Positions 44,816-53,760 of a stretch of 64,000 nucleotides of DNA are shown here, piece after piece (within the stretch, counting starts at the first letter, position 1; the number at the start of each line of letters is the position of its first letter). This stretch comes from Muribaculaceae bacterium (GTDB taxonomy: Bacteria > Bacteroidota > Bacteroidia > Bacteroidales > Muribaculaceae): positions 28,109 through 92,108 of the forward strand of contig JAFVPD010000024.1 in assembly GCA_017505535.1 (NCBI GenBank), in the 5' to 3' direction. Below the pieces are notes generated by a model that did not search any database, was not told where the DNA came from, and saw nothing but the letters and a program-made list of their open reading frames with translations. The position numbers and the translations under genes are program-made.

Positions 44816-46672
44816 TTATTTGGTTAATACTTTTTTGCCGTTTTGTATCACTATGCCGCGATAAGTGTCATCGACCGGTTGGCCCATGAGGTTGTAACGA
44901 GGAGCATTGTCGTTGTCGCAGTCCTCTACTTCCACCTCTTCAATTGCACTTGTAGCCGTTCCCGAATAGGTTGTGCCATCATCAAATTTCATTCTCCAAC
45001 CTTTAGAAATTGCGATGGAAACCTGATCTTTTGTGAGATTATTGGCATCGGTTACAGTGGTAAATAGGATATCGCCATGATTGAATCCATTTACGTATAT
45101 ATTCGGCAGATTTGCCACAAATGATTCTCCATTCTGAGCGCCCGAGGGAACGTCATAAATTTGGTTATAATAACAAGAAATTTTTCTAAGGGAGGAATTT
45201 TTAGAGAAATCCAACGTTGTGAATCTATTGCTATAACATTCTATCTCTTTCAATTTCGTATTTTTCGACACATCTAATGCAGTCAACTGATTTTCACCGA
45301 TATAGAGGTTGGTCAATGCAGTGCAATTTGACACGTCGATTGAGGTCAACGCATTGGAATTAACATTGAGAGTTGTCAACGTCGTACTTTGGGGCAAACT
45401 AATAGTCCTCACTGTGTTTGAATTGGCGGTGAGTGTAGTCAATGCAGTGTTTTTTGACACATTCAACGACATCAAATTATTGTAAGACACATTCAATTCG
45501 GTTAATCCGGTATTCTTTGTCAAGTCAACCGAAGTGAGTAAATTGTTGTTTAAGAGTAACGTTGTGAGAGTTTCAGTTTGAGGCAAAGTGATTGATGAAA
45601 GCGTATTATCGCTCATATTCAACGTTTTGAGTGCCGTATTTTTTGACAAATCAACATTTGCGATATTATTACTCATGCAGTTCAATTCAACCAAGTCGGT
45701 AAAAAATTCTATCCCTTTCAACGAAGAAATGTTTCTGAAGGACAAGTCTAACGATGTAGTAAATCTAACTCTTCCTTTATTAAAGCCACAAGGTAAAATT
45801 AAAACATTCTTATAATCAGTGTTCGTTGTTGACAATTCACTTAAAGCTTGGGCAAAATTTTTATCGGGGAAATATTTTGTATCATTATATAACACTGCTT
45901 TACAAATATAAATAACACTGCCATCGGTCCCAATTACCCCTTCTTTACATACGAAGTTTTGAGAGGACGCAACATATTCTCCATTTATTATACCCATATA
46001 GTCACCGATACATTGAAACGATTTTACTTTGGTGGCAAAATTTCCATCCTTCCAGTGAAGGATGTAAACAAATGAATTATCAACCTTAAATAAATTCAAG
46101 TCGTTTAACGTATAAGAATCTGCTTCAGTTAACACAGAAAGCCCTATATCTGAACCACCTTGTATAATTACAGTTTCAGTTCCTTCATTTCCCTCTAACG
46201 CAGAAGATTTCGTAGCAGAGACCTGAAGATAGGCATGATCAAAAATTAAAGTTTTACCATCTCCTACGGTTATAGCATCTTCTGAACCACCGATAATTTC
46301 GGTTTGATTACTATCTTGAGTGGTTATTGTAGTATTATTATTTAATCGCACTGGCGAAGAATCTTCGGCCTTGAGAAGATTTTTCCCGATAAACACGATT
46401 TTCAATCCATCTACATCTTCATTCAAGACAGCACGATTTCCGCTACCGGTGCGTTCAATTCTGATATTTTTGAGGGTTAGAGTCTTTGTTGAATGGTCAT
46501 ACTTTACATAAAATTCGCCGCTTAAATTGGGCTTAATGTTATCACCGGTGACGTTAGTGCAGTTATCGGAAGTAACATCAACACCACCCACTTTTAAGCC
46601 ATATTTTGTGGCGCCAAAGGCGCTGACTGTCACAATTAATATTGTTGAGAGCAATATGCTTAGTCTTTTCAT
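44816..46672 (-). CDS. secreted leucine-rich-repeat surface protein 1
   Basis: A 618-aa exported protein (signal peptide ending VTVSAFG). Residues about 20-190 match its upstream paralogue (GGVDVTSDNC, NEDVDGLKIVFIGKN, SSPVRLNNNTTIT). Residues about 300-520 are about ten LRR units with 21-residue spacing (LTTLLLNNNLLTSVDLTKN, LTELNVSYNNLMSLNVSKN). The C-terminus YNLMGQPV...YRGIVIQNGKKVL is a sorting-domain-like motif common in Bacteroidales secreted proteins. Probably a surface adhesin or ligand-binding protein. The ATG at 46672 is used; 46678 is a TTG. Confidence 0.8.
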   Translation of the reverse strand: MKRLSILLSTILIVTVSAFGATKYGLKVGGVDVTSDNCTNVTGDNIKPNLSGEFYVKYDHSTKTLTLKNIRIERTGSGNRAVLNEDVDGLKIVFIGKNLLKAEDSSPVRLNNNTTITTQDSNQTEIIGGSEDAITVGDGKTLIFDHAYLQVSATKSSALEGNEGTETVIIQGGSDIGLSVLTEADSYTLNDLNLFKVDNSFVYILHWKDGNFATKVKSFQCIGDYMGIINGEYVASSQNFVCKEGVIGTDGSVIYICKAVLYNDTKYFPDKNFAQALSELSTTNTDYKNVLILPCGFNKGRVRFTTSLDLSFRNISSLKGIEFFTDLVELNCMSNNIANVDLSKNTALKTLNMSDNTLSSITLPQTETLTTLLLNNNLLTSVDLTKNTGLTELNVSYNNLMSLNVSKNTALTTLTANSNTVRTISLPQSTTLTTLNVNSNALTSIDVSNCTALTNLYIGENQLTALDVSKNTKLKEIECYSNRFTTLDFSKNSSLRKISCYYNQIYDVPSGAQNGESFVANLPNIYVNGFNHGDILFTTVTDANNLTKDQVSIAISKGWRMKFDDGTTYSGTATSAIEEVEVEDCDNDNAPRYNLMGQPVDDTYRGIVIQNGKKVLTK

Positions 46673-46685
46673 AATCAATTATTTA

Positions 46686-48443
46686 TTATTTGATTAATAC
46701 TTTTTTGCCGTTTTGTATCACTATGCCACGATAAGTGTCATCGACCGGTTGGCCCATGAGGTTGTAGCGAGGAGCATCGTTGTCGATAGGGTCAACCTCA
46801 ATGTCTTCAACACCACTTTCTTCGCCAAGATAAATATTTCCGTTGGTGTGTTTCAATGTCCAGTTCTTACCCATAACAGTAAGGGCTTGCTCTTGTGACA
46901 TTGAGTTTTTCTCGGTGTCAGACGAAGACTTGAACACAAGTTCGGCATTATTACTTGCTGATGGTGTGGGCAATTTATCCACAAATTGCTGTACATTCGC
47001 GCCATTTATTGCATTGTCGGAACAATTTAAATATTTAAAATTAGCACCACTATATGCGTTGAATTTAATCCCTGTTAAATTGTTATTTGAACAATTCAAT
47101 CTCTTTATGTTACCTACACTAATCTCAGTGAGTTTATTATTTTGACAATTAACTTCAATCAAATAATCAGCGTATGAAAGATCAAGGGTATTAAGTTTAT
47201 TATCATTTATATCTAAGTATTTCAATCTCCAATTTGCGCTTAGGTTAACCTCTGTCAATAAATTATTATTGACATGAAGAGACTGTAAATTTACATTGTT
47301 TATAACATCTAACGACTCAAGTTTATTATTTCGGAGAGCTAAAGTATTTAACTCCTTGTTTTTAGACAAATCAATTGTTGAAAGTGAATTATTAGATAAA
47401 TTTAATGTCGAGAGGTTCACATTTTTAGTTAAATCAACACTAGTCAGTTGATTGTCGTTGCAAATCAATGTTTGCAGATTGTAAAAATGTTCAATTCCTT
47501 TTAGATTTGCGATTGATTTCCCTGCCACATCCATTTCTTTCCATTCTTTAATATAGCCTGTATAGGCTCCGACCGGATAGGTATAATAGTTATATGGAAA
47601 TCCTTCAACAATGCCCGAACTCGGATTTTTTGCATAATCAAAAAGAGCCTGCCTGAAGTTGGCGTCAGGAAATACTGTTTCATCAGTTCTACAAACACCT
47701 ACCGCTATTTGCGCTTGAAATGCACCAAATCTTTTTGCCGAAGCATTATATCCTGTTCCCACTACTATCGGGTAAGCACCTTCATGGGTAAATGAGCCAA
47801 GTTTTTCAATAGCGTAAGCATAACCAACTACATTGAAATAAGAATCAGAGACTGTGAGAGAGGCAAAATCATATACTCCATTGTGGTTTTCGCCATGGCC
47901 AAAAGCTTTTACACAAGAATTATTCCTAACAATTAGATTCTCTTTTCCGGTAGCACCTTCAATGCCATTGGAATTGCTGGCAGAAACAGAACAATCATAT
48001 ACATTATCAAAAATCAACGTCTTGCCATTTCCAACGGTAATACCATCTTCATCTCCACCATACACACGAAGTTCACCACCTTCGGGGACAGTGATGGTAG
48101 TGTTATTATTTAATCGCACAGGAGAAGAATCTTCGGCTGAGAGTTCATTTTTCCCAAGAAACACAATTTTCAATCCATCTACATCTTCATTCAAGATGGC
48201 ACGGTTGTAACTACCGGTGCGTTCAATCAAGATATTCTTGAAAGTAAGAGTTTTTGTCGCCGGGTCATACTTTATATAGTATTCATCGTCGGTAGCATAT
48301 TTCTTAATATGTTCGCCCGTAATATTTGAACAATTATCGGAAGTAACATCAACACCACCCACGGTCAAACCATAGTCAGTTGCGCCCCATGAGCTGATTG
48401 CAACAAAAAGAATTGCAACAAGAAATAAGTTAAGTCTTTTCAT
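46686..48443 (-). CDS. secreted leucine-rich-repeat surface protein 2 (paralogue)
   Basis: A 585-aa paralogue of the neighbouring LRR protein. Same signal peptide type, N-terminal domain and C-terminal motif (APRYNLMGQPVDDTYRGIV), but the middle differs: about eight LRR units (LSTLNLSNNSLSTIDLSKN, LNTLALRNNKLESLDVINN) and a region GSFTHEGAYPIVVGTGYN that the other lacks. The 3' ends of the two genes match almost base for base over about 95 bp. A tandem duplication with a diverging core is the simplest reading. Confidence 0.8.
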   Translation of the reverse strand: MKRLNLFLVAILFVAISSWGATDYGLTVGGVDVTSDNCSNITGEHIKKYATDDEYYIKYDPATKTLTFKNILIERTGSYNRAILNEDVDGLKIVFLGKNELSAEDSSPVRLNNNTTITVPEGGELRVYGGDEDGITVGNGKTLIFDNVYDCSVSASNSNGIEGATGKENLIVRNNSCVKAFGHGENHNGVYDFASLTVSDSYFNVVGYAYAIEKLGSFTHEGAYPIVVGTGYNASAKRFGAFQAQIAVGVCRTDETVFPDANFRQALFDYAKNPSSGIVEGFPYNYYTYPVGAYTGYIKEWKEMDVAGKSIANLKGIEHFYNLQTLICNDNQLTSVDLTKNVNLSTLNLSNNSLSTIDLSKNKELNTLALRNNKLESLDVINNVNLQSLHVNNNLLTEVNLSANWRLKYLDINDNKLNTLDLSYADYLIEVNCQNNKLTEISVGNIKRLNCSNNNLTGIKFNAYSGANFKYLNCSDNAINGANVQQFVDKLPTPSASNNAELVFKSSSDTEKNSMSQEQALTVMGKNWTLKHTNGNIYLGEESGVEDIEVDPIDNDAPRYNLMGQPVDDTYRGIVIQNGKKVLIK

Positions 48444-48502
48444 ATTGATATATTTTTTTGGTTTTATCTGATTATATATTGAAGTATAGAGATTAAGAGC
48501 GT

Positions 48503-48865
48503 TTACCCATTGGAATGTTCGTTGCGATACATTGACGGCGACATTCCATACAGGCGACGGAAAGCACGCGAAAAACTCGTGGCATCTTCAAAGCCACATT
48601 TATAGGCAATCTCAGTTATCATCATTTCGGGATTGTTGCTCAGCATGCCACACGCCGATTTCAATCTTATTTTCATAGCATATTGCTGAGATGTCAACCC
48701 GGTAATGGCTTTTACTCGACGGGTTAATTGACCACGAGTTACATACATCTCCGAGGCAATCTTCTCAATAGATAATCGCCCGGTAGCCATTTCTTCTAAT
48801 ATCAATGATGATAATCGTTCAAGAAATTTTTGATGTGATAGATTTTGTCGCCTGAAAATATTCAT
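48503..48865 (-). CDS. stand-alone AraC-type DNA-binding domain
   Basis: A 120-aa protein consisting of an AraC/XylS HTH with almost no sensor part (LERLSSLILEEMATGRLSIEKIASEMYVTRGQL, then CGFEDATSFSRAFRRLYGMSPSMYR). It resembles the C-terminus of the 549-aa regulator upstream; 50 bp (48561-48610 and 49027-49076) are identical. It may be a truncated relative acting as a competitor, or a small independent activator. The start at 48865 gives MNIFRRQ; earlier start 48901 is possible. Confidence 0.72.
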   Translation of the reverse strand: MNIFRRQNLSHQKFLERLSSLILEEMATGRLSIEKIASEMYVTRGQLTRRVKAITGLTSQQYAMKIRLKSACGMLSNNPEMMITEIAYKCGFEDATSFSRAFRRLYGMSPSMYRNEHSNG

Positions 48866-48977
48866 CTTTTTGTTAAATTTTGTCGTCGTAAAGGTATGCA
48901 TAAAAGCAAAAAAAGACCTTGCTCAATCGTGCAAGGTCTTGGCAATATGGTGCAAAGTGCCGTTTTAGGCACATTTT

Positions 48978-50627
48978 TCACTCTTGATTTCGATATTGCG
49001 AGGGCGAAATATCAAAAGTGCGGCGAAAAGCACGCGAAAAACTCGTGGCATCTTCAAAGCCACATTTATAGGCAATTTCAGAAATTGGCATTCGATTGTC
49101 CTCCTTCAACAATATGCGAGAATGTTCAAGACGTATGCGCAACACATATTGTTGGGTGGTCACTCCCGTGATGGCTTTTATGCGACGATTGAGCGAGCCT
49201 CGCGTTGTGCACATCTCCGACGCCAATGTCTCGATAGTGAACGATTCTTGCGACATGCGACTCTTGACAATAGCAACCACTCGCGACAATAACTCGCCAT
49301 CGGCACCTGTGGGTTCAGACGATTCACTCGGTTGCTCCGATGGTTGAGACTCTTGAGGGGCATTGGCACGTTCGCTGCCTTGCAACTCGTTGATTATCGT
49401 TTGCAGAGCGGTCTCACGTATTTTCATGCGTCGGCGCATCAATAGCCACACCGCCATGGCTATTAAAATCAATAGCACGAGGCCGAAAACGATAATTTTG
49501 CGAGTGCGAGCCTTTTGTTGCTCATTTTCATGTTGTAGCCAATCGGTACCAAATTCGGCATTATATCGCGCCAAACTTTCGGCCGATGCAATGTTGTAGA
49601 GCGAGTCCTTCAGCTCGTTGAATCGTTCCAGCTCAATGCGTGCACTGTCGGGGTTGCTGCTCCACAAGCCTTCATACAATCCCTTGCGCGAATGCATTTC
49701 GTTGCCCTTGTCGCCAATTTCTTGCAACACATTGGCAGCCAAGCGAAAATAGGCCACCGCCTCGGCATCGCGTTCTTGGCACAATTGCGTCATGCCCATT
49801 TTATTGCACGAAATGCCATAGGACTGCTTGTCGCCTATCGTTTCAAAATAGGGAGTGGTTTGGCTCAACAATTCCTCGGCTTGGCTGTACTCGTGCAGCC
49901 CTATCAAAACCGATGCTTTCTGCGAAAGCCTTACCATCAATTTATATTCATTGCCGAGCTGTTGCTCTATGCGACACGCTTCGTCGATGTATTTTAATGC
50001 CTCTGCATCATTGCCTTGGGCATGATAAACCTCCGAGGCCATACCCTGCAATACCGCCATGCGGGCAGGATTGTTGGCTTTCTTGGCCAACTCAATGGCT
50101 TTGAGGATATATTGCTCGGCTTCATGGGGCTGATTGGCTCCGATGTAGATGCCGGCAAGAGTATTGAGCGACGAACTCATTATGTCGGGGTCACCCGTTT
50201 TTTCATCAAGTTTGTAGCATTGCTTGGCATATTCGGCCGCTTTTTCATATTTTGACTGGCGAAAATATATCAATGAAATGAGGCTCAAATAGTTGGCCCG
50301 ATCGTCATCTTTGGTACACAATGGCAATGCCTTGAGCGCATACTCAAGTGCTTGATTATAGGCCTGATGAGAATAATAATACTCGGCCGCCCAATACCAC
50401 ACCTGTTGGTTTATCTCATCAACACCGGTATTACTATCAAAGACTATGGCCTTATCTAATAATGATTGGTCATAGAAAAATTTCATTACATCGTTGGCCG
50501 TTGTCAACCGATTATCGGCGTCAACTTTTTCGTAGGCATCGATATATTTATCGCCCTCAAGCGCACCGGCTCCATTCATCGTCGCGACGATAAATAGACT
50601 AAGTAATAGTGTAATAATCGTTCTCAT
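48978..50627 (-). CDS. TPR-TM-AraC hybrid transmembrane regulator
   Basis: A 549-aa one-component regulator. Signal/anchor N-terminus, periplasmic TPR domain (about residues 70-350), one membrane helix (IIVFGLVLLILIAMAVWLLM, about 385-405), a Gln/Ser/Pro linker and a cytoplasmic AraC HTH (about 450-549, SEIAYKCGFEDATSFSRAF). It would sense extracytoplasmic signals and act on DNA directly. Its position next to the LRR surface genes suggests it controls them, as an inference. Confidence 0.85.
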   Translation of the reverse strand: MRTIITLLLSLFIVATMNGAGALEGDKYIDAYEKVDADNRLTTANDVMKFFYDQSLLDKAIVFDSNTGVDEINQQVWYWAAEYYYSHQAYNQALEYALKALPLCTKDDDRANYLSLISLIYFRQSKYEKAAEYAKQCYKLDEKTGDPDIMSSSLNTLAGIYIGANQPHEAEQYILKAIELAKKANNPARMAVLQGMASEVYHAQGNDAEALKYIDEACRIEQQLGNEYKLMVRLSQKASVLIGLHEYSQAEELLSQTTPYFETIGDKQSYGISCNKMGMTQLCQERDAEAVAYFRLAANVLQEIGDKGNEMHSRKGLYEGLWSSNPDSARIELERFNELKDSLYNIASAESLARYNAEFGTDWLQHENEQQKARTRKIIVFGLVLLILIAMAVWLLMRRRMKIRETALQTIINELQGSERANAPQESQPSEQPSESSEPTGADGELLSRVVAIVKSRMSQESFTIETLASEMCTTRGSLNRRIKAITGVTTQQYVLRIRLEHSRILLKEDNRMPISEIAYKCGFEDATSFSRAFRRTFDISPSQYRNQE

Positions 50628-50811
50628 ATATGAGGTTTCTATGTAACAAAAAAATATATATTTTGAGAGTTATATTCAACTTTTTTGCGATTCTTTGGCA
50701 AATTTATTAAAAACAAATTTGAAGGACCATGCAAAATCGTGCATTTTGGCTATTCCGCGAGGGAACGGTTGGTGTTATTCAGACAGAAGATGGGGTTAAA
50801 TTGGGGCAAAG

Positions 50812-50865
50812 TATTTAGCTGCTCGCCTAGCGTGGAGGAACTGTTTCGGCACCCACAAATTTATG
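50812..50865. repeat. intergenic repeat, short copy
   Basis: TATTTAGCTGCTC at 50812-50824 and GTGGAGGAACTGTTTCGGC at 50832-50850, then CCCACAAA-TTATG to 50865. It is an internally deleted relative of the element at 43142. The remaining 265-bp gap (50628-50892) has no ORF I would call. Confidence 0.65.
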
Positions 50866-50892
50866 CCCTAAAAATATCTCGCCGAGAGATCG

Positions 50893-52086
50893 TTATTTTA
50901 TTGCTGCAAGACCTCCTTGGGCTGTTTCTTTATATAGCGATGGGAGGTCATGGCCGGTTTGTTTCATGACTTCGACGATGCGGTCAAACGAAACCGAATG
51001 GCGCCCATCGGAAAATTGAGAATACAGATTTGCATCAAGAGCACGCGCTGCAGCATAGGCATTGCGCTCAATACATGGAATCTGGACAAGTCCACACACA
51101 GGGTCGCATGTCAATCCCAAATGGTGTTCAAGTCCCATTTCGGCCGAATATTCAATCTGGGCCGGAGTGCCACCAAATAGTTGGCAGGCGGCAGCTGCGG
51201 CCATTGCACAAGCCACCCCCACTTCACCCTGGCAACCCACTTCGGCACCCGATACCGATGCGGTGGTTTTCACCACGTTACCAAATATTCCGGCAGTTGC
51301 CAAAGCCCTCAATATGCGCTGTTCGGAGAACCCTTTAGACGTGTGCAGATGATATAACACCGCAGGTACAATGCCACATGATCCACACGTAGGCGCCGTT
51401 ACAATTTCGCCTCCGGCGGCATTTTCCTCGCTCACAGCAAGCGCGTAGGCATAGACCAATCCCCGACTTTTCAAACTGCCGGCATAGCCCGATGCATGCA
51501 CATAATAGCTCACAGCCTTGCGTCGCACACCCAATCCTCCGGGCAATACCCCTTCGGCCTCAATGCCACGTTCAACGGCACTTTTCATTACGTTCCACAC
51601 CCGGGCAAGGTAATCCCACACTTCAGGGCCTTCACATTCATCGACATATTCCCAATAGGTGCGGCCGGTGGTCTCACACCATTGCTGTATATCGGCAATG
51701 CGTGTCATTGAATACACCTGAGTTTTCACCCGTTTTGCGCCATCTTCGGCAATGTCACCACCGCCGATGGAATATACTATCCATTCATCGATTTTGGCTC
51801 CTGTGTTGTCAAATGCACAAAATTTCATGCCATTGGGGTGGAATGGGAGAAAGACCTCCGGCTCCCAAAGAATGGTTGTGGGAGCAACATGCTCCATAAC
51901 ATTGAGAATAGCCCGATCGGTCATGTGCCCTTCACCGGTAGCGGCAAGAGAGCCATAGAGAGTGACTTCAAAACGAGATGCATTGACGTTGCGCTCCAAG
52001 AATTGTTCGGCAGCCGTTTTCGGCCCCATTGTGTGACTGCTTGATGGTCCAAGCCCTATCTTATAAATTTCTTTAATCGATTCCAT
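50893..52086 (-). CDS. sdaA: L-serine ammonia-lyase, iron-sulfur-dependent
   Basis: Converts L-serine to pyruvate and ammonia. 397 aa, single-chain [4Fe-4S] type: GLGPSSSHTMGP at the N-terminus, cluster and active-site region TAPTCGSCGIVPAVLYHL and GLTCDPVCGLVQIPCIERN. The ATG at 52086 (ESIKEIYKIG) is the family start; the longer frame adds 22 residues. Likely involved in amino-acid fermentation. Confidence 0.95.
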   Translation of the reverse strand: MESIKEIYKIGLGPSSSHTMGPKTAAEQFLERNVNASRFEVTLYGSLAATGEGHMTDRAILNVMEHVAPTTILWEPEVFLPFHPNGMKFCAFDNTGAKIDEWIVYSIGGGDIAEDGAKRVKTQVYSMTRIADIQQWCETTGRTYWEYVDECEGPEVWDYLARVWNVMKSAVERGIEAEGVLPGGLGVRRKAVSYYVHASGYAGSLKSRGLVYAYALAVSEENAAGGEIVTAPTCGSCGIVPAVLYHLHTSKGFSEQRILRALATAGIFGNVVKTTASVSGAEVGCQGEVGVACAMAAAAACQLFGGTPAQIEYSAEMGLEHHLGLTCDPVCGLVQIPCIERNAYAAARALDANLYSQFSDGRHSVSFDRIVEVMKQTGHDLPSLYKETAQGGLAAIK

Positions 52087-52250
52087 CGGTGTTGAGTTAT
52101 TATCTTCCCCAAAGATATTCATAATCTGCAATATTACCAAATCTGCAAGCATGAGTTGTTAAAGTGGTAGAGTTTTTGTATCTTCACGCAAAATTATGTG
52201 GCGAGGGGGAACTCGCTAAAGGTAGAATAACTAAATCAAGATATTTTTTA

Positions 52251-53744
52251 ATGGAGATTTCGGCAAATAATATTATGCTCATCTTGGCGGCGCTGTTGTT
52301 CCTCAGTGTGTTTGTAGGGAAAGCCGGTAGCCGTTTTGGCATGCCCGCCTTGTTGTTGTTCTTGGGGGTGGGTATGGTCGCCGGTGTTGACGGCTTTGGT
52401 ATAAAATTTGACAGTGCCGAAGCGGCTCAATTCATAGGAATGATTTCGCTGAGTGTGATTCTGTTTTCGGGTGGAGTGGACACTCGGTTTAAAGACATAC
52501 GTCCGGTGCTTGCTCCCGGAGTGGTGCTTGCCACCGTCGGAGTGTTCATTACAACCATTGTAACAGGTGCATTCATCTACTACACATTCCATTGGCTTGC
52601 ACCCGACTTTGCTTTTGGGTGGATTGAGTCAATGTTGCTGGCTGCGATTATGTCCTCGACCGACTCGGCTTCGGTGTTCTCAATTCTCAACTCGTCACGC
52701 ACCGGTCTTAAACAAAATCTAAAACCGACGCTTGAGCTTGAGAGTGGTAGTAACGACCCGATGGCCTATCTTTTGGTGATTATTCTCATCGGAATAATGG
52801 AGGGCGGAGGCCTAACCGACGGCTCTTCGCTGTGGGCTCAATCGCTCGGTTTGTTGGTGATGCAATTATTGCTCGGTGTGGTTGGTGGTGTTGCCATCGG
52901 CTATGCCACAGTGTGGGTTGTCAACAGGCTTAGGGTTGACAACGAGTTTCTCTACCCGGTGATGGTGATTGCGTGTGTGTTTTTTGCATTTTCGCTCACC
53001 GAACTTATAGGCGGAAACAGTTATCTTGCCGTGTATATCGCCGGCCTGGTTGTGGGCAATTGCAAATTGTCGCTCAAGCACACGATCACGACATTTTTCG
53101 GGGGATTCACTTGGCTCGTGCAAATTATCATGTTCCTCTCGCTCGGATTGCTCGTTAACCCCCATGAGTTGCTCAAAGTACAAGTAATCGTGCCGGGATT
53201 GTTGCTTGGTGTGTTCATGATTATAGTGGCACGCCCAGTCGCTGTATTGTTGTCGCTATTGCCATTCAAGCACTTCACAGCACGCGCTCGATTGTATATT
53301 TCTTGGGTGGGATTGCGTGGAGCTGTCCCCATTATTTTTGCCTCCTATGCGTTAATGTCGCCGGCTGTACCTCACGCGAGATACATGTTTAACATGGTGT
53401 TTTTCATAACAATCTTGTCGTTGCTATTACAAGGCACCACGGTGAATCGCATGGCACAATGGCTTGGATTGAAAGAGCCTTTGAAAGAGAAAGAGTTCAA
53501 ATTTAATCTGCCCGATGAAATCACTGCGGCGATGAGTGAGATGCCGGTGTCGGCCCGATTACTCTCCGACGGTGATACGCTCAAAGAAATCACGTTACCA
53601 CCAAATACGTTGGTGATAATGGTGAAACGAGGCAATCAATATCTTGTGCCCACAGGCAACACCCGACTCTATCTCACCGACAAGCTACTACTCATTTCAG
53701 AGGAAGAAAGTCACTTGAAGAATTTGATTTCAGACCACGCCTGA
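52251..53744 (+). CDS. potassium/proton antiporter (CPA1, NhaP2-like)
   Basis: A 497-aa inner-membrane antiporter with about 12 helices (LAALLFLSVFVGKAGSRFGMPALLLFLGVGM near the start; SSTDSASVFSIL and LESGSNDPMAYLLV ion-binding motifs; GLRGAVPIIFASYA) and a C-terminal RCK_C/TrkA-C regulatory domain (about 410-497, DGDTLKEITLPPNTLVIMVKRG). Exports K+ or Na+ for protons. The ATG at 52251 is preferred; the frame is open from 52164. Confidence 0.9.
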   Translation: MEISANNIMLILAALLFLSVFVGKAGSRFGMPALLLFLGVGMVAGVDGFGIKFDSAEAAQFIGMISLSVILFSGGVDTRFKDIRPVLAPGVVLATVGVFITTIVTGAFIYYTFHWLAPDFAFGWIESMLLAAIMSSTDSASVFSILNSSRTGLKQNLKPTLELESGSNDPMAYLLVIILIGIMEGGGLTDGSSLWAQSLGLLVMQLLLGVVGGVAIGYATVWVVNRLRVDNEFLYPVMVIACVFFAFSLTELIGGNSYLAVYIAGLVVGNCKLSLKHTITTFFGGFTWLVQIIMFLSLGLLVNPHELLKVQVIVPGLLLGVFMIIVARPVAVLLSLLPFKHFTARARLYISWVGLRGAVPIIFASYALMSPAVPHARYMFNMVFFITILSLLLQGTTVNRMAQWLGLKEPLKEKEFKFNLPDEITAAMSEMPVSARLLSDGDTLKEITLPPNTLVIMVKRGNQYLVPTGNTRLYLTDKLLLISEEESHLKNLISDHA

Positions 53745-53760
53745 CATGGCTGATTCCACG

